A stretch of DNA of 15,947 bases from an uncultured Roseateles sp. (GTDB lineage: Bacteria; Pseudomonadota; Gammaproteobacteria; Burkholderiales; Burkholderiaceae): positions 1 to 15,947 of the forward strand of contig CAMPJJ010000115.1 in the NCBI GenBank assembly GCA_946886855.1, given 5' to 3'. Both the position numbers and the translations under genes were made by a program. The notes under the pieces were generated by a model. The model saw nothing but the letters and a program-made list of their open reading frames with translations. It was not told where the DNA came from and did no database searches. The first letter of the stretch is position 1. Each line of letters begins with the position of its first letter. Below are positions 7,178-14,237 of the stretch, one piece after another.

Positions 7178-7507
7178 CTAGGACCCCTTGCTCGGTTCGC
7201 CGATCATCAGGACCGTCTCGACGGGGCTGACGTACAGCCAGCCCGCGTCGGACTTGCCGGTGCGCCCCACGCGCTGGAAGATCTCCAGCGCCTTGGGCAG
7301 GTCGGCATCGTCGCAAAACAACTCCATCTGCATCTCGCTGATGACCTGGCCGCCAAACTCGACCGAGAACTGCTGTTCGCGGGCGTTGAGCGCCCGCATC
7401 AGCCCCTTCACCTCGAACAGCGACAGCCGCTGGAACCCGGCGGCGGCCAGTTCGTGGATCAGGTCGGACACGCGATTGCGGTGGACGAAGGCTTTGATCT
7501 GCTTCAC
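7178..7507 (-). CDS. P-II-like signalling protein associated with Czc-type efflux
   Basis: A 109-aa protein with the ferredoxin-like P-II fold signature: N-terminal VKQIKAFVHRNRVSDLIHEL, strand-helix alternation, and the B-loop-like GRTGKSDAGWLYVSPVET (about 81-98). The T-loop region (34-52, KGLMRALNAREQQFSVEFG) lacks the uridylylated Tyr context of GlnB/GlnK. This fits the metal-operon P-II-like group (called PII-NG in the literature), not a nitrogen regulator. The start is GTG at 7507, which overlaps the czcA stop (GTGA) and has AGGAG 8-10 nt upstream; the open frame extends to 7552 only as a shadow inside czcA. It could sense a metal or nucleotide state and modulate the RND pump, but its ligand is unknown. 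Confidence 0.85.
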   Translation of the reverse strand: MKQIKAFVHRNRVSDLIHELAAAGFQRLSLFEVKGLMRALNAREQQFSVEFGGQVISEMQMELFCDDADLPKALEIFQRVGRTGKSDAGWLYVSPVETVLMIGEPSKGS

Positions 7508-10500
7508 GCGTTGTTCTCCTGGGCCTTGCGTTCGGCCCGGTTCTCCATCCATTCGTACAAGACCGGCAGCAAGATCAGCGTCAGCAAGGTCGAGCTGATC
7601 AGGCCGCCCACCACCACGGTCGCCAAGGGGCGCTGCGTCTCGGCGCCCACGCCTTGCGACAACAACATCGGCACCAGGCCCAGCACCGCGACGCTGGCCG
7701 TCATCAGCACCGGACGAAGTCTCAGGGCGGTGCCCTGAATCACCGCCTCGCGCACCGACAGGCCCTTGTCGCGCAGTTCGTTGAGGAAGCTGACCAGCAC
7801 AATGCCGTTCAACATCGCCACGCCGAACACCGCGATAAACCCAATCGCCGAGGGCACCGACAGGTATTGGCCGGTGACGAACAACGCAACTAGACCGCCG
7901 ATAGTGGCGAAGGGCACGTTGGCCAGGATCAGCGCCGCGTACTTGACCGAATTGAACGCGGTGTACAGCAGCACGAAGATGAAGAAGATCGTGACCGGCA
8001 CGATCAGTGCCAATTTCGCCAGCGCCCGCTGCTGGTTCTCAAAAGCGCCGCCCCATTCGATCCAGTAGCCCGCGGGCAACTTGACCTGCTGGTCGATGAC
8101 CCCTTGGGCTTCCTTCACGAAGCCGTCGATGTCGCGGCCGCGCACGTCCATCTGGATGACGGCGTAACGCTGCAGCTGCTCGCGGCGCACGAAGGAATAG
8201 CCTTCGGCCACGCTCACTTCAGCCACTTCCGACAAGGGCACGACCGCGCCGGTGGACGTGCGCAGCGGGATCTGCCGCAACGCCTGCACCGATCCGCGGG
8301 TTTGCCCGCTCAGGCGCACCGCGATGTCGAAGCGCTTGACCCCGTCCAGCAGCACGCTGACCGGCTCGCCGCCCAGGCCATTGCGCACGATGGTGAGCAC
8401 TTCCTCGGCGTTCATTCCGTGGCGCGCCAACTCCTGGCGATTGACCTGGATGCGGATCTGCGGCTTGCCCACGTTCGCTTCCAGCGACAGGTCGGCCACG
8501 CCCGGCACCTTGGACAGCGCGGTCTTGAGCTGGCCGCTCAGCTGATCGAGCTGTTGCAGGTCTTCGCCGTAGAGTTTCAAGGCCAAGGTCGCGCGCACGC
8601 CGGAGATGAGCTCTTCCACGCGCATCTGGATCGGCTGGGTGTAGCCGGGTACCACGTTGGGCACGACCTGTTCCAGCGTCTCCTGCATGGCCTGTTCGAG
8701 GTCCTGGATATCGCGACCTGTCTTCCACTCGTCCTGCGGCTTGAGCGCGGTGTAGATCTCCATGTAGTTGACGTCCGCGGTCTCGCCTTTCTCCGCGCGC
8801 CCGATCATCGCCAGCGTCGTGTCCACTTCCGGAAAGCGCTTGAAAGCTTCCGCGATCGTGTTGCTGGTGCGGATCGACTCGTTGAGCGAGGTCGAGGGGA
8901 TGCCGGTGACGCGCCACATGATCGAGCCTTCCTGCAGCTGCGGCATGAATTCCTTGCCCAGGAACGGGAACAGCGCCAGGCTCGCCAGCAAGGCCGTGCC
9001 TGCCGAGATCACCACCACGCGCTTGCGCGCCAGTGCCTTGTCCAGCAACGGGCGGTAGCCGCGCTTGATGCGCGCCACCAGCCACGTGTCGCGCTCGGGC
9101 TTGGGCTTCAAGATCATCGAGGCCAGCACCGGGATGAGCGTGAGGCTCAGCAGCATGGAGCCGGCCATCGCGAAGGCGATGTTGAAGGCCATCGGCTTGA
9201 ACATCTTGCCTTCCAGGCCCTGCAGCGAGAACAGCGGCAAGAACACCACGATGATGATGACAATCGCGAAGGTAATGGGGTTGGCCACTTCGCGGGCTGC
9301 TTCCAGCACCGCCGAAGTGCGGTCGACCTTTTCGCCGTGCTCCAGGCGCTCGGCCATGATGCGGAAGGCGTTTTCGACCATCACCACGGCACCGTCGACC
9401 ATCATGCCGATGCCGATCGCCAAACCCGCCAGCGACATCAGGTTGGCCGATAGCCCGACCTGGCCCATGCCGATAAAGGCAATGAGCATGGCCAGCGGCA
9501 AGGTCACGATCACGACCAGCGCCGAGCGCAGCTCGCCCAGGAACAAGAACAGGATCAGCGCCACCAGCAGCGAGCCTTCCACCAGCGCCCGCACCGCCGT
9601 GCCGACCGCCTTGTTGACCAGGTCCGTGCGCTCGTAGATCGGCTTGATCACCATGCCTTCGGGTAGCGCCTTGCGCACCACCTCCAGCTTGGTCTTGAGC
9701 GCTTCGACCACGTCCTTGGCGTTTTCGTTGATGCGCGCCAGGCCCATGCCCAGCACTACTTCCTGGCCGTCGCGGGTGACCGCGCCAAAGCGCGGCGCCG
9801 GTGCTTCCATGACCCGGGCGACATCACGCAGGTACACGGGCACACCGTGATCGGCCTTGAGCACGATCGCACCGATGTCCTCGACCGATTTGAGCAGGCC
9901 CAGGCCACGCACGAGGAACTGTTCTTGCCCCACGTCCATGACGTTACCGCCGACCTGGCCGTTGTTCGCCGGCAACGCGGCGATGACATCGGCAAAGCTT
10001 AGGCCGCGGGCGTACAGGCGCTGCGGATCGATGTGCACCTGGTATTCGCGCTCGCCGCCACCCCAGGAGGTGACATCGTCCACGCCGGGTGCCGTGCGCA
10101 GCACCAGCCGCACCGTCCACTCTTGCCAGGTGCGCAGGTCCATGTCGCTGACCTGCTGCTTGGTGACACCCGGAGCGCGTTCGACCGTGTACCAGAACAC
10201 CTGGCCCAGGCCGGAGGAGTTCGGGCCCATGCTCGGCTTGCCGTAACCTTCCGGCAGGCGATCGCCGATCTCCTGCAAGCGCTCGTTGACCAGCTGGCGC
10301 GCGAAGTAGATGTCCATGTCGTCTTCGAAGTACACCGAGACGTAGGACAGACCGAACAGGCTGACCGACCGGATCTCTTGCACCTTCGGCAGGCCGGCCA
10401 GCGCCGATTCCACCGGCGTGGTCAGCAGCTGCTCGACGTCCTCGGCCGCCAGGCCCGGGGATTCGGTGTAGATGTTGACCTGCGCGGGCGTGACGTCGGG

Positions 10501-10617
10501 GAAGGCATCGATGGGCACATTGCGCACCGCGCTGATCCCGAGGAAAGCGATCACCGCGAAGGCAATGAGGATGAGGAACTTGTAGCGCAGGGACAGTTCG
10601 ACCAGGCCGTTCAACAT
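7504..10617 (-). CDS. czcA: CzcA-type heavy-metal efflux RND transporter
   Basis: A 1037-aa inner-membrane proton-driven pump of the HME-RND family, the engine of the CzcCBA complex. It has the duplicated RND layout: TM1 (about 12-30, KFLILIAFAVIAFLG), a first periplasmic loop with IDAFPDVTPAQV (36-47), TM2-6 after about 335, a second loop from about 545, and C-terminal helices with the FGVAMLNGIVLVSFLNEL block. The TM4 motif is GIGMMVDGAVVMVEN (402-416). It keeps D408 and E415 but has Gly at the position of CzcA D402. The start at 10617 follows GGGAGG at optimal spacing, 30 nt after czcB. The exact metal is uncertain; neighbours point to Zn/Cd/Co, while the TM4 variant differs from classical CzcA. 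Confidence 0.93.
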   Translation of the reverse strand: MLNGLVELSLRYKFLILIAFAVIAFLGISAVRNVPIDAFPDVTPAQVNIYTESPGLAAEDVEQLLTTPVESALAGLPKVQEIRSVSLFGLSYVSVYFEDDMDIYFARQLVNERLQEIGDRLPEGYGKPSMGPNSSGLGQVFWYTVERAPGVTKQQVSDMDLRTWQEWTVRLVLRTAPGVDDVTSWGGGEREYQVHIDPQRLYARGLSFADVIAALPANNGQVGGNVMDVGQEQFLVRGLGLLKSVEDIGAIVLKADHGVPVYLRDVARVMEAPAPRFGAVTRDGQEVVLGMGLARINENAKDVVEALKTKLEVVRKALPEGMVIKPIYERTDLVNKAVGTAVRALVEGSLLVALILFLFLGELRSALVVIVTLPLAMLIAFIGMGQVGLSANLMSLAGLAIGIGMMVDGAVVMVENAFRIMAERLEHGEKVDRTSAVLEAAREVANPITFAIVIIIVVFLPLFSLQGLEGKMFKPMAFNIAFAMAGSMLLSLTLIPVLASMILKPKPERDTWLVARIKRGYRPLLDKALARKRVVVISAGTALLASLALFPFLGKEFMPQLQEGSIMWRVTGIPSTSLNESIRTSNTIAEAFKRFPEVDTTLAMIGRAEKGETADVNYMEIYTALKPQDEWKTGRDIQDLEQAMQETLEQVVPNVVPGYTQPIQMRVEELISGVRATLALKLYGEDLQQLDQLSGQLKTALSKVPGVADLSLEANVGKPQIRIQVNRQELARHGMNAEEVLTIVRNGLGGEPVSVLLDGVKRFDIAVRLSGQTRGSVQALRQIPLRTSTGAVVPLSEVAEVSVAEGYSFVRREQLQRYAVIQMDVRGRDIDGFVKEAQGVIDQQVKLPAGYWIEWGGAFENQQRALAKLALIVPVTIFFIFVLLYTAFNSVKYAALILANVPFATIGGLVALFVTGQYLSVPSAIGFIAVFGVAMLNGIVLVSFLNELRDKGLSVREAVIQGTALRLRPVLMTASVAVLGLVPMLLSQGVGAETQRPLATVVVGGLISSTLLTLILLPVLYEWMENRAERKAQENNA

Positions 10618-10620
10618 GGC

Positions 10621-10645
10621 GTGACCTCCCTCACAGCGCGGAGGC
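10621..10645 (-). promoter_or_regulatory. Alternative RNA hairpins around the czcA Shine-Dalgarno
   Basis: In the czcB-czcA gap the mRNA has CCTCC (10644-10640) just after the czcB stop and GGGAGG (10630-10625), the czcA Shine-Dalgarno. CCTCC:GGAGG would hide the ribosome site. Alternatively GTGA (10634-10631) pairs with TCAC (10624-10621), presenting GGGAGG in a 6-nt loop. The two folds share bases and exclude each other. This is read directly from the sequence; function is inferred. Confidence 0.35.
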
Positions 10646-10647
10646 GA

Positions 10648-11820
10648 TCAGTGGCCATGACCCTCTCCCAACTGTGCCTTGAGGATCTGCGACTTGACCG
10701 CGAAGGCGCCGGCGACCACGACCACATCGCCGGGCTTCAAGCCCTCGCGAATCACGGTGCGATCCCCAATGACTTCGCCCAGGCGCACGGTGACGGGCGC
10801 GAGCGCGCCCTTGTCATCGCGACGGAACACCACGGTCTCGCCTTCAATCTGCACGATGGCATCGGTGGGCACCGCCAGCGGCGTCATCGTTTGACCGGGC
10901 GCGGACGCGCCCGCGGCTTCGAAGAACACCTCGACGAAGTCGCCGCCATGCAGGCGGTCGTCGTCGTTGCGCACCTCGATCCGAACCGAGGCATTGCGCG
11001 TGGCATCCGAGGTGCGGTGCGCACTGCGTAGCACCTTGCCCGGCACGCGCCGGCCGCCGATCACCACCGTGGCCTGGCTGCCCGGGGCGATGCGCACTTC
11101 CATGCCCGAGGGCAACTTGGCATCCACCCACACAACCGATTCATCGACCAGGCGGAACAGCGTCTTGCCCGGCTCGATGCGCTCGCCGACCACGAACTCG
11201 TCTTCGGTGATGCGGCCGGCGTGGGGCGCGGTGAGGGTGAACTCGCCGTTGCTGCGGCCGGCCGCGGTGCCGGGCAGGCCGTAAGCGCGGGCGGTGGCGC
11301 GCGCACGTTCCACCGCGACTTGCGCCTCGGTGATGCGGCGACCGGAGACCGCTTCGCGTCCCAAGGCCGAGACCCGCGACCACTCCTGCTCGGCGATCTT
11401 GAGGTTCGCCTGGGCATCGGCGACCTCGACGCTGGACAGCGTGACGAGCGGCGCGCCCGCGCGCACTTCATCGCCCAGGCGCGCATGGCGACGCACCACC
11501 AGCGATTCGACGCGCGGGGTGATCAGCGTGGTGCCGTAGGCGTTGTCGACGACTTCGCCCGGCGCCCGCAGGTCTTCGCTGAGCGTGGTGGGTTGCACCG
11601 CCGCCAGCACTATGCCGGCGGCCTTGAGCGCCGCCGCGTCCATCACGACGGCTTGCGCCGCGCCTTCTTCGTGTTCTTCGCCGCCTTCTTCGGCGTGTTC
11701 GCCTTCACCGGCGGCCGCCGCCTCGGGGGCGTCCTTGGAGCAGGCCGCCAGCGCCAGCGACAGCACGGTCGCGGCGAGCAGGGCGAGGGGAGTCTTCACA
11801 GTCATGGTGTCGTTTCTCAT
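10648..11820 (-). CDS. czcB: CzcB-type periplasmic adaptor (membrane fusion) lipoprotein
   Basis: A 390-aa adaptor that links the CzcA pump to the CzcC outer-membrane channel. Its N-terminus is a lipoprotein signal (TPLALLAATVLSLALAAC) with a LAAC lipobox and lipidated C27. A His/Glu-rich stretch follows (about 39-53, EGEHAEEGGEEHEEG) and probably binds metal. Further on are the barrel-sandwich halves (TPRVESLVVRRHARLGDEV; FTLTAPHAGRITEDEFVVGE), a helical hairpin between them, beta-barrel (VWVDAKLPSG) and membrane-proximal domains, and a C-terminal EGHGH. The long upstream open frame belongs to the other strand reading of czcC. I chose ATG at 11820: ATGA overlap with the czcC stop and GGAAGG upstream. 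ATG at 11805 is an alternative that keeps the lipobox. Confidence 0.92.
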   Translation of the reverse strand: MRNDTMTVKTPLALLAATVLSLALAACSKDAPEAAAAGEGEHAEEGGEEHEEGAAQAVVMDAAALKAAGIVLAAVQPTTLSEDLRAPGEVVDNAYGTTLITPRVESLVVRRHARLGDEVRAGAPLVTLSSVEVADAQANLKIAEQEWSRVSALGREAVSGRRITEAQVAVERARATARAYGLPGTAAGRSNGEFTLTAPHAGRITEDEFVVGERIEPGKTLFRLVDESVVWVDAKLPSGMEVRIAPGSQATVVIGGRRVPGKVLRSAHRTSDATRNASVRIEVRNDDDRLHGGDFVEVFFEAAGASAPGQTMTPLAVPTDAIVQIEGETVVFRRDDKGALAPVTVRLGEVIGDRTVIREGLKPGDVVVVAGAFAVKSQILKAQLGEGHGH

Positions 11821-13103
11821 GGCGTGCCTTCCAGTCCGGCCCAGCGCTCGAGCTGGCCAGTGGCGGCGAGGTAATCGGTAAAGCCGCGCCACAGGCGAGC
11901 TTCGAGCTCGGCGCCGGCCAATTCGGTATCCAGGGTCTGCTTGAGCTGCAGCAAGTAGTCGGCGGTGGACACATCGCCTTCGCGCCACAAACGCTCGAGC
12001 AGCTCGGCTCGGCGTGCGGTGTCCGTGCCCTTGCTCTTGCTCCAGCGTAGCCACGCGGCGTGCGCGGCGGCGTAGCTGCTGATCGCGCGACGCTGTTCGG
12101 CGGCCAGCACCAGCTGCACGCGGGCGGCTTCGGCTTCGGCCGCGGTCGCGTCGGCTTGCGCCGCGAGCAGTTCCGCGCGGTAGGAGTTGCGCACGAACAG
12201 CGGCACGCTCACCGACACGCCCACGACGTTGTCTTGCACCGGGCCGTAGTCCACGCGCCCACCGCGCACGCCCACCGTGGGATCGGCGATGCGATTGCGC
12301 TTGGCCACGTCGATCTCGGCCTGCGCCACCGCCGCCGCGGCTTGCGCCGCCTGCCACTCGGGCAATTGTTCGACTGCGACCGCGATCGCGTCAGGTTTGG
12401 GCAGCGCATTGCTGGGCAAGGCCAACGTGGTGGCTGCGGCGGGGTCGCCGCCCACGGCGCGGAACAGGCTCTCGGCCTCGGCCAGCTCGGCCAGCAGCTG
12501 CGATTGCTCAGCCTCGGCCTCGTCGCGCGCCAGCAGCGCCAAATCGCGCTCCAGGCCCGAGACATCGCCGGCGGTGAACTGCTTGTCGGCCAGGCCCGCA
12601 AAGCGCGTCACTAGCGCCAAGCGGCGTTCGCCAATGCGCACGCGCTCCTGGGCGGTGGTGAGCGCCGCCCAGCTGGAGAACCACTGCCGCGTGAAATCAC
12701 GCCGGCGAAGGTGCGCCTCGGCGCTGACTTGGTCGCGGCGCGCCGTGGCCGCGCCGGTGCGGGCCCGGCGCTTGCCGTTCACGTCCAACGTGAGCGAGAT
12801 GCCCGCAGTGGTGGTGCGATCGACGCCCTCGCGCTCGGCATCCAGGTCGATCTCTGGGTTGTAAAGCGGGCGGCGCGCCGCGTCGACGCGGGCATCGGCG
12901 GCGTCGAGCGTGGCCTCGGTTTGCTGGGACTGCGGATGCGCCTCCCAGGCCGCACGCAGCGCTTGCCGCACAGACGCGGGCGCCAAACCGACAGCAGGCG
13001 GGGTGGAAGTGGCCAACGCGGGGGTCGCGAGGCTGCAGAGCAGCCACGCCAAACACGTCAGCCGCCCGACTCGACCGAGTCGGGACAGATGAAAAACAAA
13101 CAT
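11817..13103 (-). CDS. czcC: CzcC-type outer-membrane channel of the RND efflux complex
   Basis: A 428-aa TolC-like outer-membrane factor. A signal peptide (VGRLTCLAWLLCSLATPALATS, cleavage around residue 31-33) precedes two OEP repeats rich in Ala/Glu/Gln coiled-coil helices (for example VRQALRAAWEAHPQSQQTEATLDAADARVDAARR; QAAQAAAAVAQAEIDVAKRNR), with barrel-strand sequences such as NPEIDLDAERE, ISLTLDVNGKR, PTVGVRGGRVDYGP and VGVSVSVPLFVRNSYRAE. The last matches the CzcC/CusC-type VSxPLF signature. The Shine-Dalgarno AGAGGA is 8 nt before the ATG at 13103 and is one arm of a large inverted repeat. The gene ends overlapping czcB by 4 nt. Confidence 0.92.
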   Translation of the reverse strand: MFVFHLSRLGRVGRLTCLAWLLCSLATPALATSTPPAVGLAPASVRQALRAAWEAHPQSQQTEATLDAADARVDAARRPLYNPEIDLDAEREGVDRTTTAGISLTLDVNGKRRARTGAATARRDQVSAEAHLRRRDFTRQWFSSWAALTTAQERVRIGERRLALVTRFAGLADKQFTAGDVSGLERDLALLARDEAEAEQSQLLAELAEAESLFRAVGGDPAAATTLALPSNALPKPDAIAVAVEQLPEWQAAQAAAAVAQAEIDVAKRNRIADPTVGVRGGRVDYGPVQDNVVGVSVSVPLFVRNSYRAELLAAQADATAAEAEAARVQLVLAAEQRRAISSYAAAHAAWLRWSKSKGTDTARRAELLERLWREGDVSTADYLLQLKQTLDTELAGAELEARLWRGFTDYLAATGQLERWAGLEGTP

Positions 13104-13110
13104 GCAAAGA

Positions 13111-13176
13111 ATCCTCTAAGCGAGCGTCTTGCCGGTCGCGTTGCGCGCCGGAGCGAAAGGACGGGGCTTAGAGGAT
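13111..13176 (-). promoter_or_regulatory. Long-range RNA stem joining the czcI-like stop codon to the czcC ribosome binding site
   Basis: A perfect 11-bp inverted repeat: ATCCTCTAAGC (13111-13121) and GCTTAGAGGAT (13166-13176). On the mRNA the 5' arm encodes the last codons and TAA stop of the czcI-like gene, and the 3' arm contains the czcC Shine-Dalgarno AGAGGA. The 44-nt interval holds a second hairpin (13132-13151: CCGG+CGCG arms, 3-nt loop, one bulge). Pairing would hide the czcC ribosome site unless a ribosome finishing the upstream gene opens it. No T run follows, so it is not a standard terminator. Confidence 0.55.
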
Positions 13177-13542
13177 GGGTGGACGCAACTCTTGTACGGG
13201 TCGGACCGTGCGCACGCTCACCGTCACGAGGGGGAGTTCGGGGGCGCGAGCAAGGGCCATACGCGGCAAGACGTCGGGGACCAAAGTCGCCACGTGGTGG
13301 CAATGGCAGTCGACGCAGCCGCCGGCGGAGATCGGCTCGGGGGGACTGCCGTCATCGCCGGTGTCCACCGCCACGCTCGCGGACGCGTGCTCGGCCGGCG
13401 ACAGGCCGGCGTCGCCGAAGTCGTGCGTGGCGCAGGCCGCCACAACGCCGACCTTCAGCAAAAACACCACCAGCACCAACGCAATCAGTCGCGTTGAGGC
13501 GCGCAGGCGGGTCAGCAGGGTCGTGGCGAGGCGGGGGGACAC
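13168..13542 (-). CDS. CzcI-like small exported protein with a Cys/His metal-site motif
   Basis: A 124-aa protein at the head of the czc operon. A basic N-terminus (RLRASTR) is followed by a hydrophobic segment (about 19-37, LIALVLVVFLLKVGVVAACA) that could be a signal peptide or anchor. The mature part has an acidic stretch (HASASVAVDTGDDGSPPEP) and a dense Cys/His cluster C76-x2-C79-H-C-H-H83. Position, size and a DC-x-CH-like motif resemble CzcI, the small periplasmic modulator at the start of Cupriavidus czcICBA, but similarity is too limited to name it. The start is GTG at 13542 with no Shine-Dalgarno; a weak promoter just upstream would make the mRNA leaderless. Its stop lies in the stem that covers the czcC ribosome site. 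Confidence 0.65.
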   Translation of the reverse strand: MSPRLATTLLTRLRASTRLIALVLVVFLLKVGVVAACATHDFGDAGLSPAEHASASVAVDTGDDGSPPEPISAGGCVDCHCHHVATLVPDVLPRMALARAPELPLVTVSVRTVRPVQELRPPIL

Positions 13543-13549
13543 GGGCGCT

Positions 13550-13579
13550 AGTCTATCGGCACCCGGCGGCGATACACAA
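13550..13579 (-). promoter_or_regulatory. Weak candidate promoter of the czc operon, with a dyad in the spacer
   Basis: On the minus strand TTGTGT (13579-13574) and TAGACT (13555-13550) are 18 nt apart, matching 3 and 4 of 6 consensus bases. Between them lies a 5-bp inverted repeat, TATCG (13554-13558) and CGATA (13570-13574), with an 11-nt centre. A dyad between -35 and -10 is where MerR-type metal regulators bind, but the arms do not resemble a known ZntR/CadR site. Confidence 0.25.
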
Positions 13580-13598
13580 TTTCATTCAGGTCCGAGGC

Positions 13599-14099
13599 CT
13601 AGGGTTCAGCTGCCGCGGGTGGTTCCTCGTCGGCATGGACATCGGATTCGGCGTCGAATTCGCTGACGGCGAAGACGGGCTGATCGCCCTGCGTGCCCAT
13701 CAGCAGCACGTAGAGTTCGACGGCAGCGCCCGCGGGGACTTCCGTCTGGAGCTGCTCCACCAGGACCTGCTGGATCGGCATCCAGTAGCGCGTCTGGGCT
13801 TGCTCGACCTCGACTTCCTGTTCGAAGACGGTGGCGGTGTCGGCCGGGTGCCCCATCGTTTTCGCCCAGCTGGCGATGAAATCCCGGCGAGGCTTTGCCA
13901 CTGGCCGGAAGCTGCCGGTAAACGTGACCGGGGTGCGAAAACGCGTTTCGCCTTCCGCCAGCCAGTCTGCGGGGTGCGGGGGTAGGGCGGAGACGATCTG
14001 CGCGAGCGCGGCCGGGTGGTAGGCGTCGTAGTCGAAGGGCTGCGCGGCCGCAGCGGTGCAAGCCAGGAGAAGCAACAAGGCGATGCGCGCGATCGTCAT
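13599..14099 (-). CDS. Exported protein of unknown function upstream of the czc operon
   Basis: A 166-aa protein with a clear signal peptide (MTIARIALLLLLACTAAAA, probable cleavage before QPFDYDAY). A LLAC sequence could act as a lipobox, but the following Ala run fits signal peptidase I better. The mature part has no Cys and I do not recognise the family. It has a segment with HPADWLAEGETRFRTPVTF (about 42-60), a central VFEQEVEVEQAQTRYWMP stretch, a hydrophobic strand AVELYVLLMGT and an acidic C-terminus (FDAESDVHADEEPPAAAEP). I chose ATG at 14099 over the upstream GTG at 14126 because it places the signal peptide at the N-terminus. It precedes the czcI-like gene by 56 nt in the same direction, so it may share its transcript. 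The role is unknown; a periplasmic metal-handling job is only suggested by context. Confidence 0.7.
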   Translation of the reverse strand: MTIARIALLLLLACTAAAAQPFDYDAYHPAALAQIVSALPPHPADWLAEGETRFRTPVTFTGSFRPVAKPRRDFIASWAKTMGHPADTATVFEQEVEVEQAQTRYWMPIQQVLVEQLQTEVPAGAAVELYVLLMGTQGDQPVFAVSEFDAESDVHADEEPPAAAEP

Positions 14100-14225
14100 T
14101 TTGGCACCGGGTGCGCAGGGTCGCACCTAGCATGCGCGCCCGCCAACGGAAACGATACGGCTGCCCTCCAGCGCGTTCAGCTTCAAGGGTCAACGCGCTT
14201 CTCAGCGTTTGCGACCCGCGCTCGC

Positions 14226-14231
14226 TATGCT
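14226..14231 (+). promoter_or_regulatory. -10-like element TATGCT just before the YkgJ-family start
   Basis: TATGCT matches 4 of 6 bases of the -10 consensus and sits 6 nt before the ATG at 14238, so transcription would begin at or near the start codon. No convincing -35 is seen 16-18 nt upstream. No Shine-Dalgarno precedes the ATG, which fits a leaderless message. Confidence 0.25.
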
Positions 14232-14237
14232 CGGACA

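Noticed and set aside
8104..9453. Long plus-strand open frame opposite czcA (449 codons)
   Set aside because: Antisense shadow of a well-supported RND gene, with low-complexity His/Arg/Gln composition.
11821..12357. N-terminal extension of the czcB reading frame
   Set aside because: The extension overlaps czcC in another frame and is Arg/Gly rich. The ATG at 11820 has a good ribosome site and a lipoprotein signal right after it.
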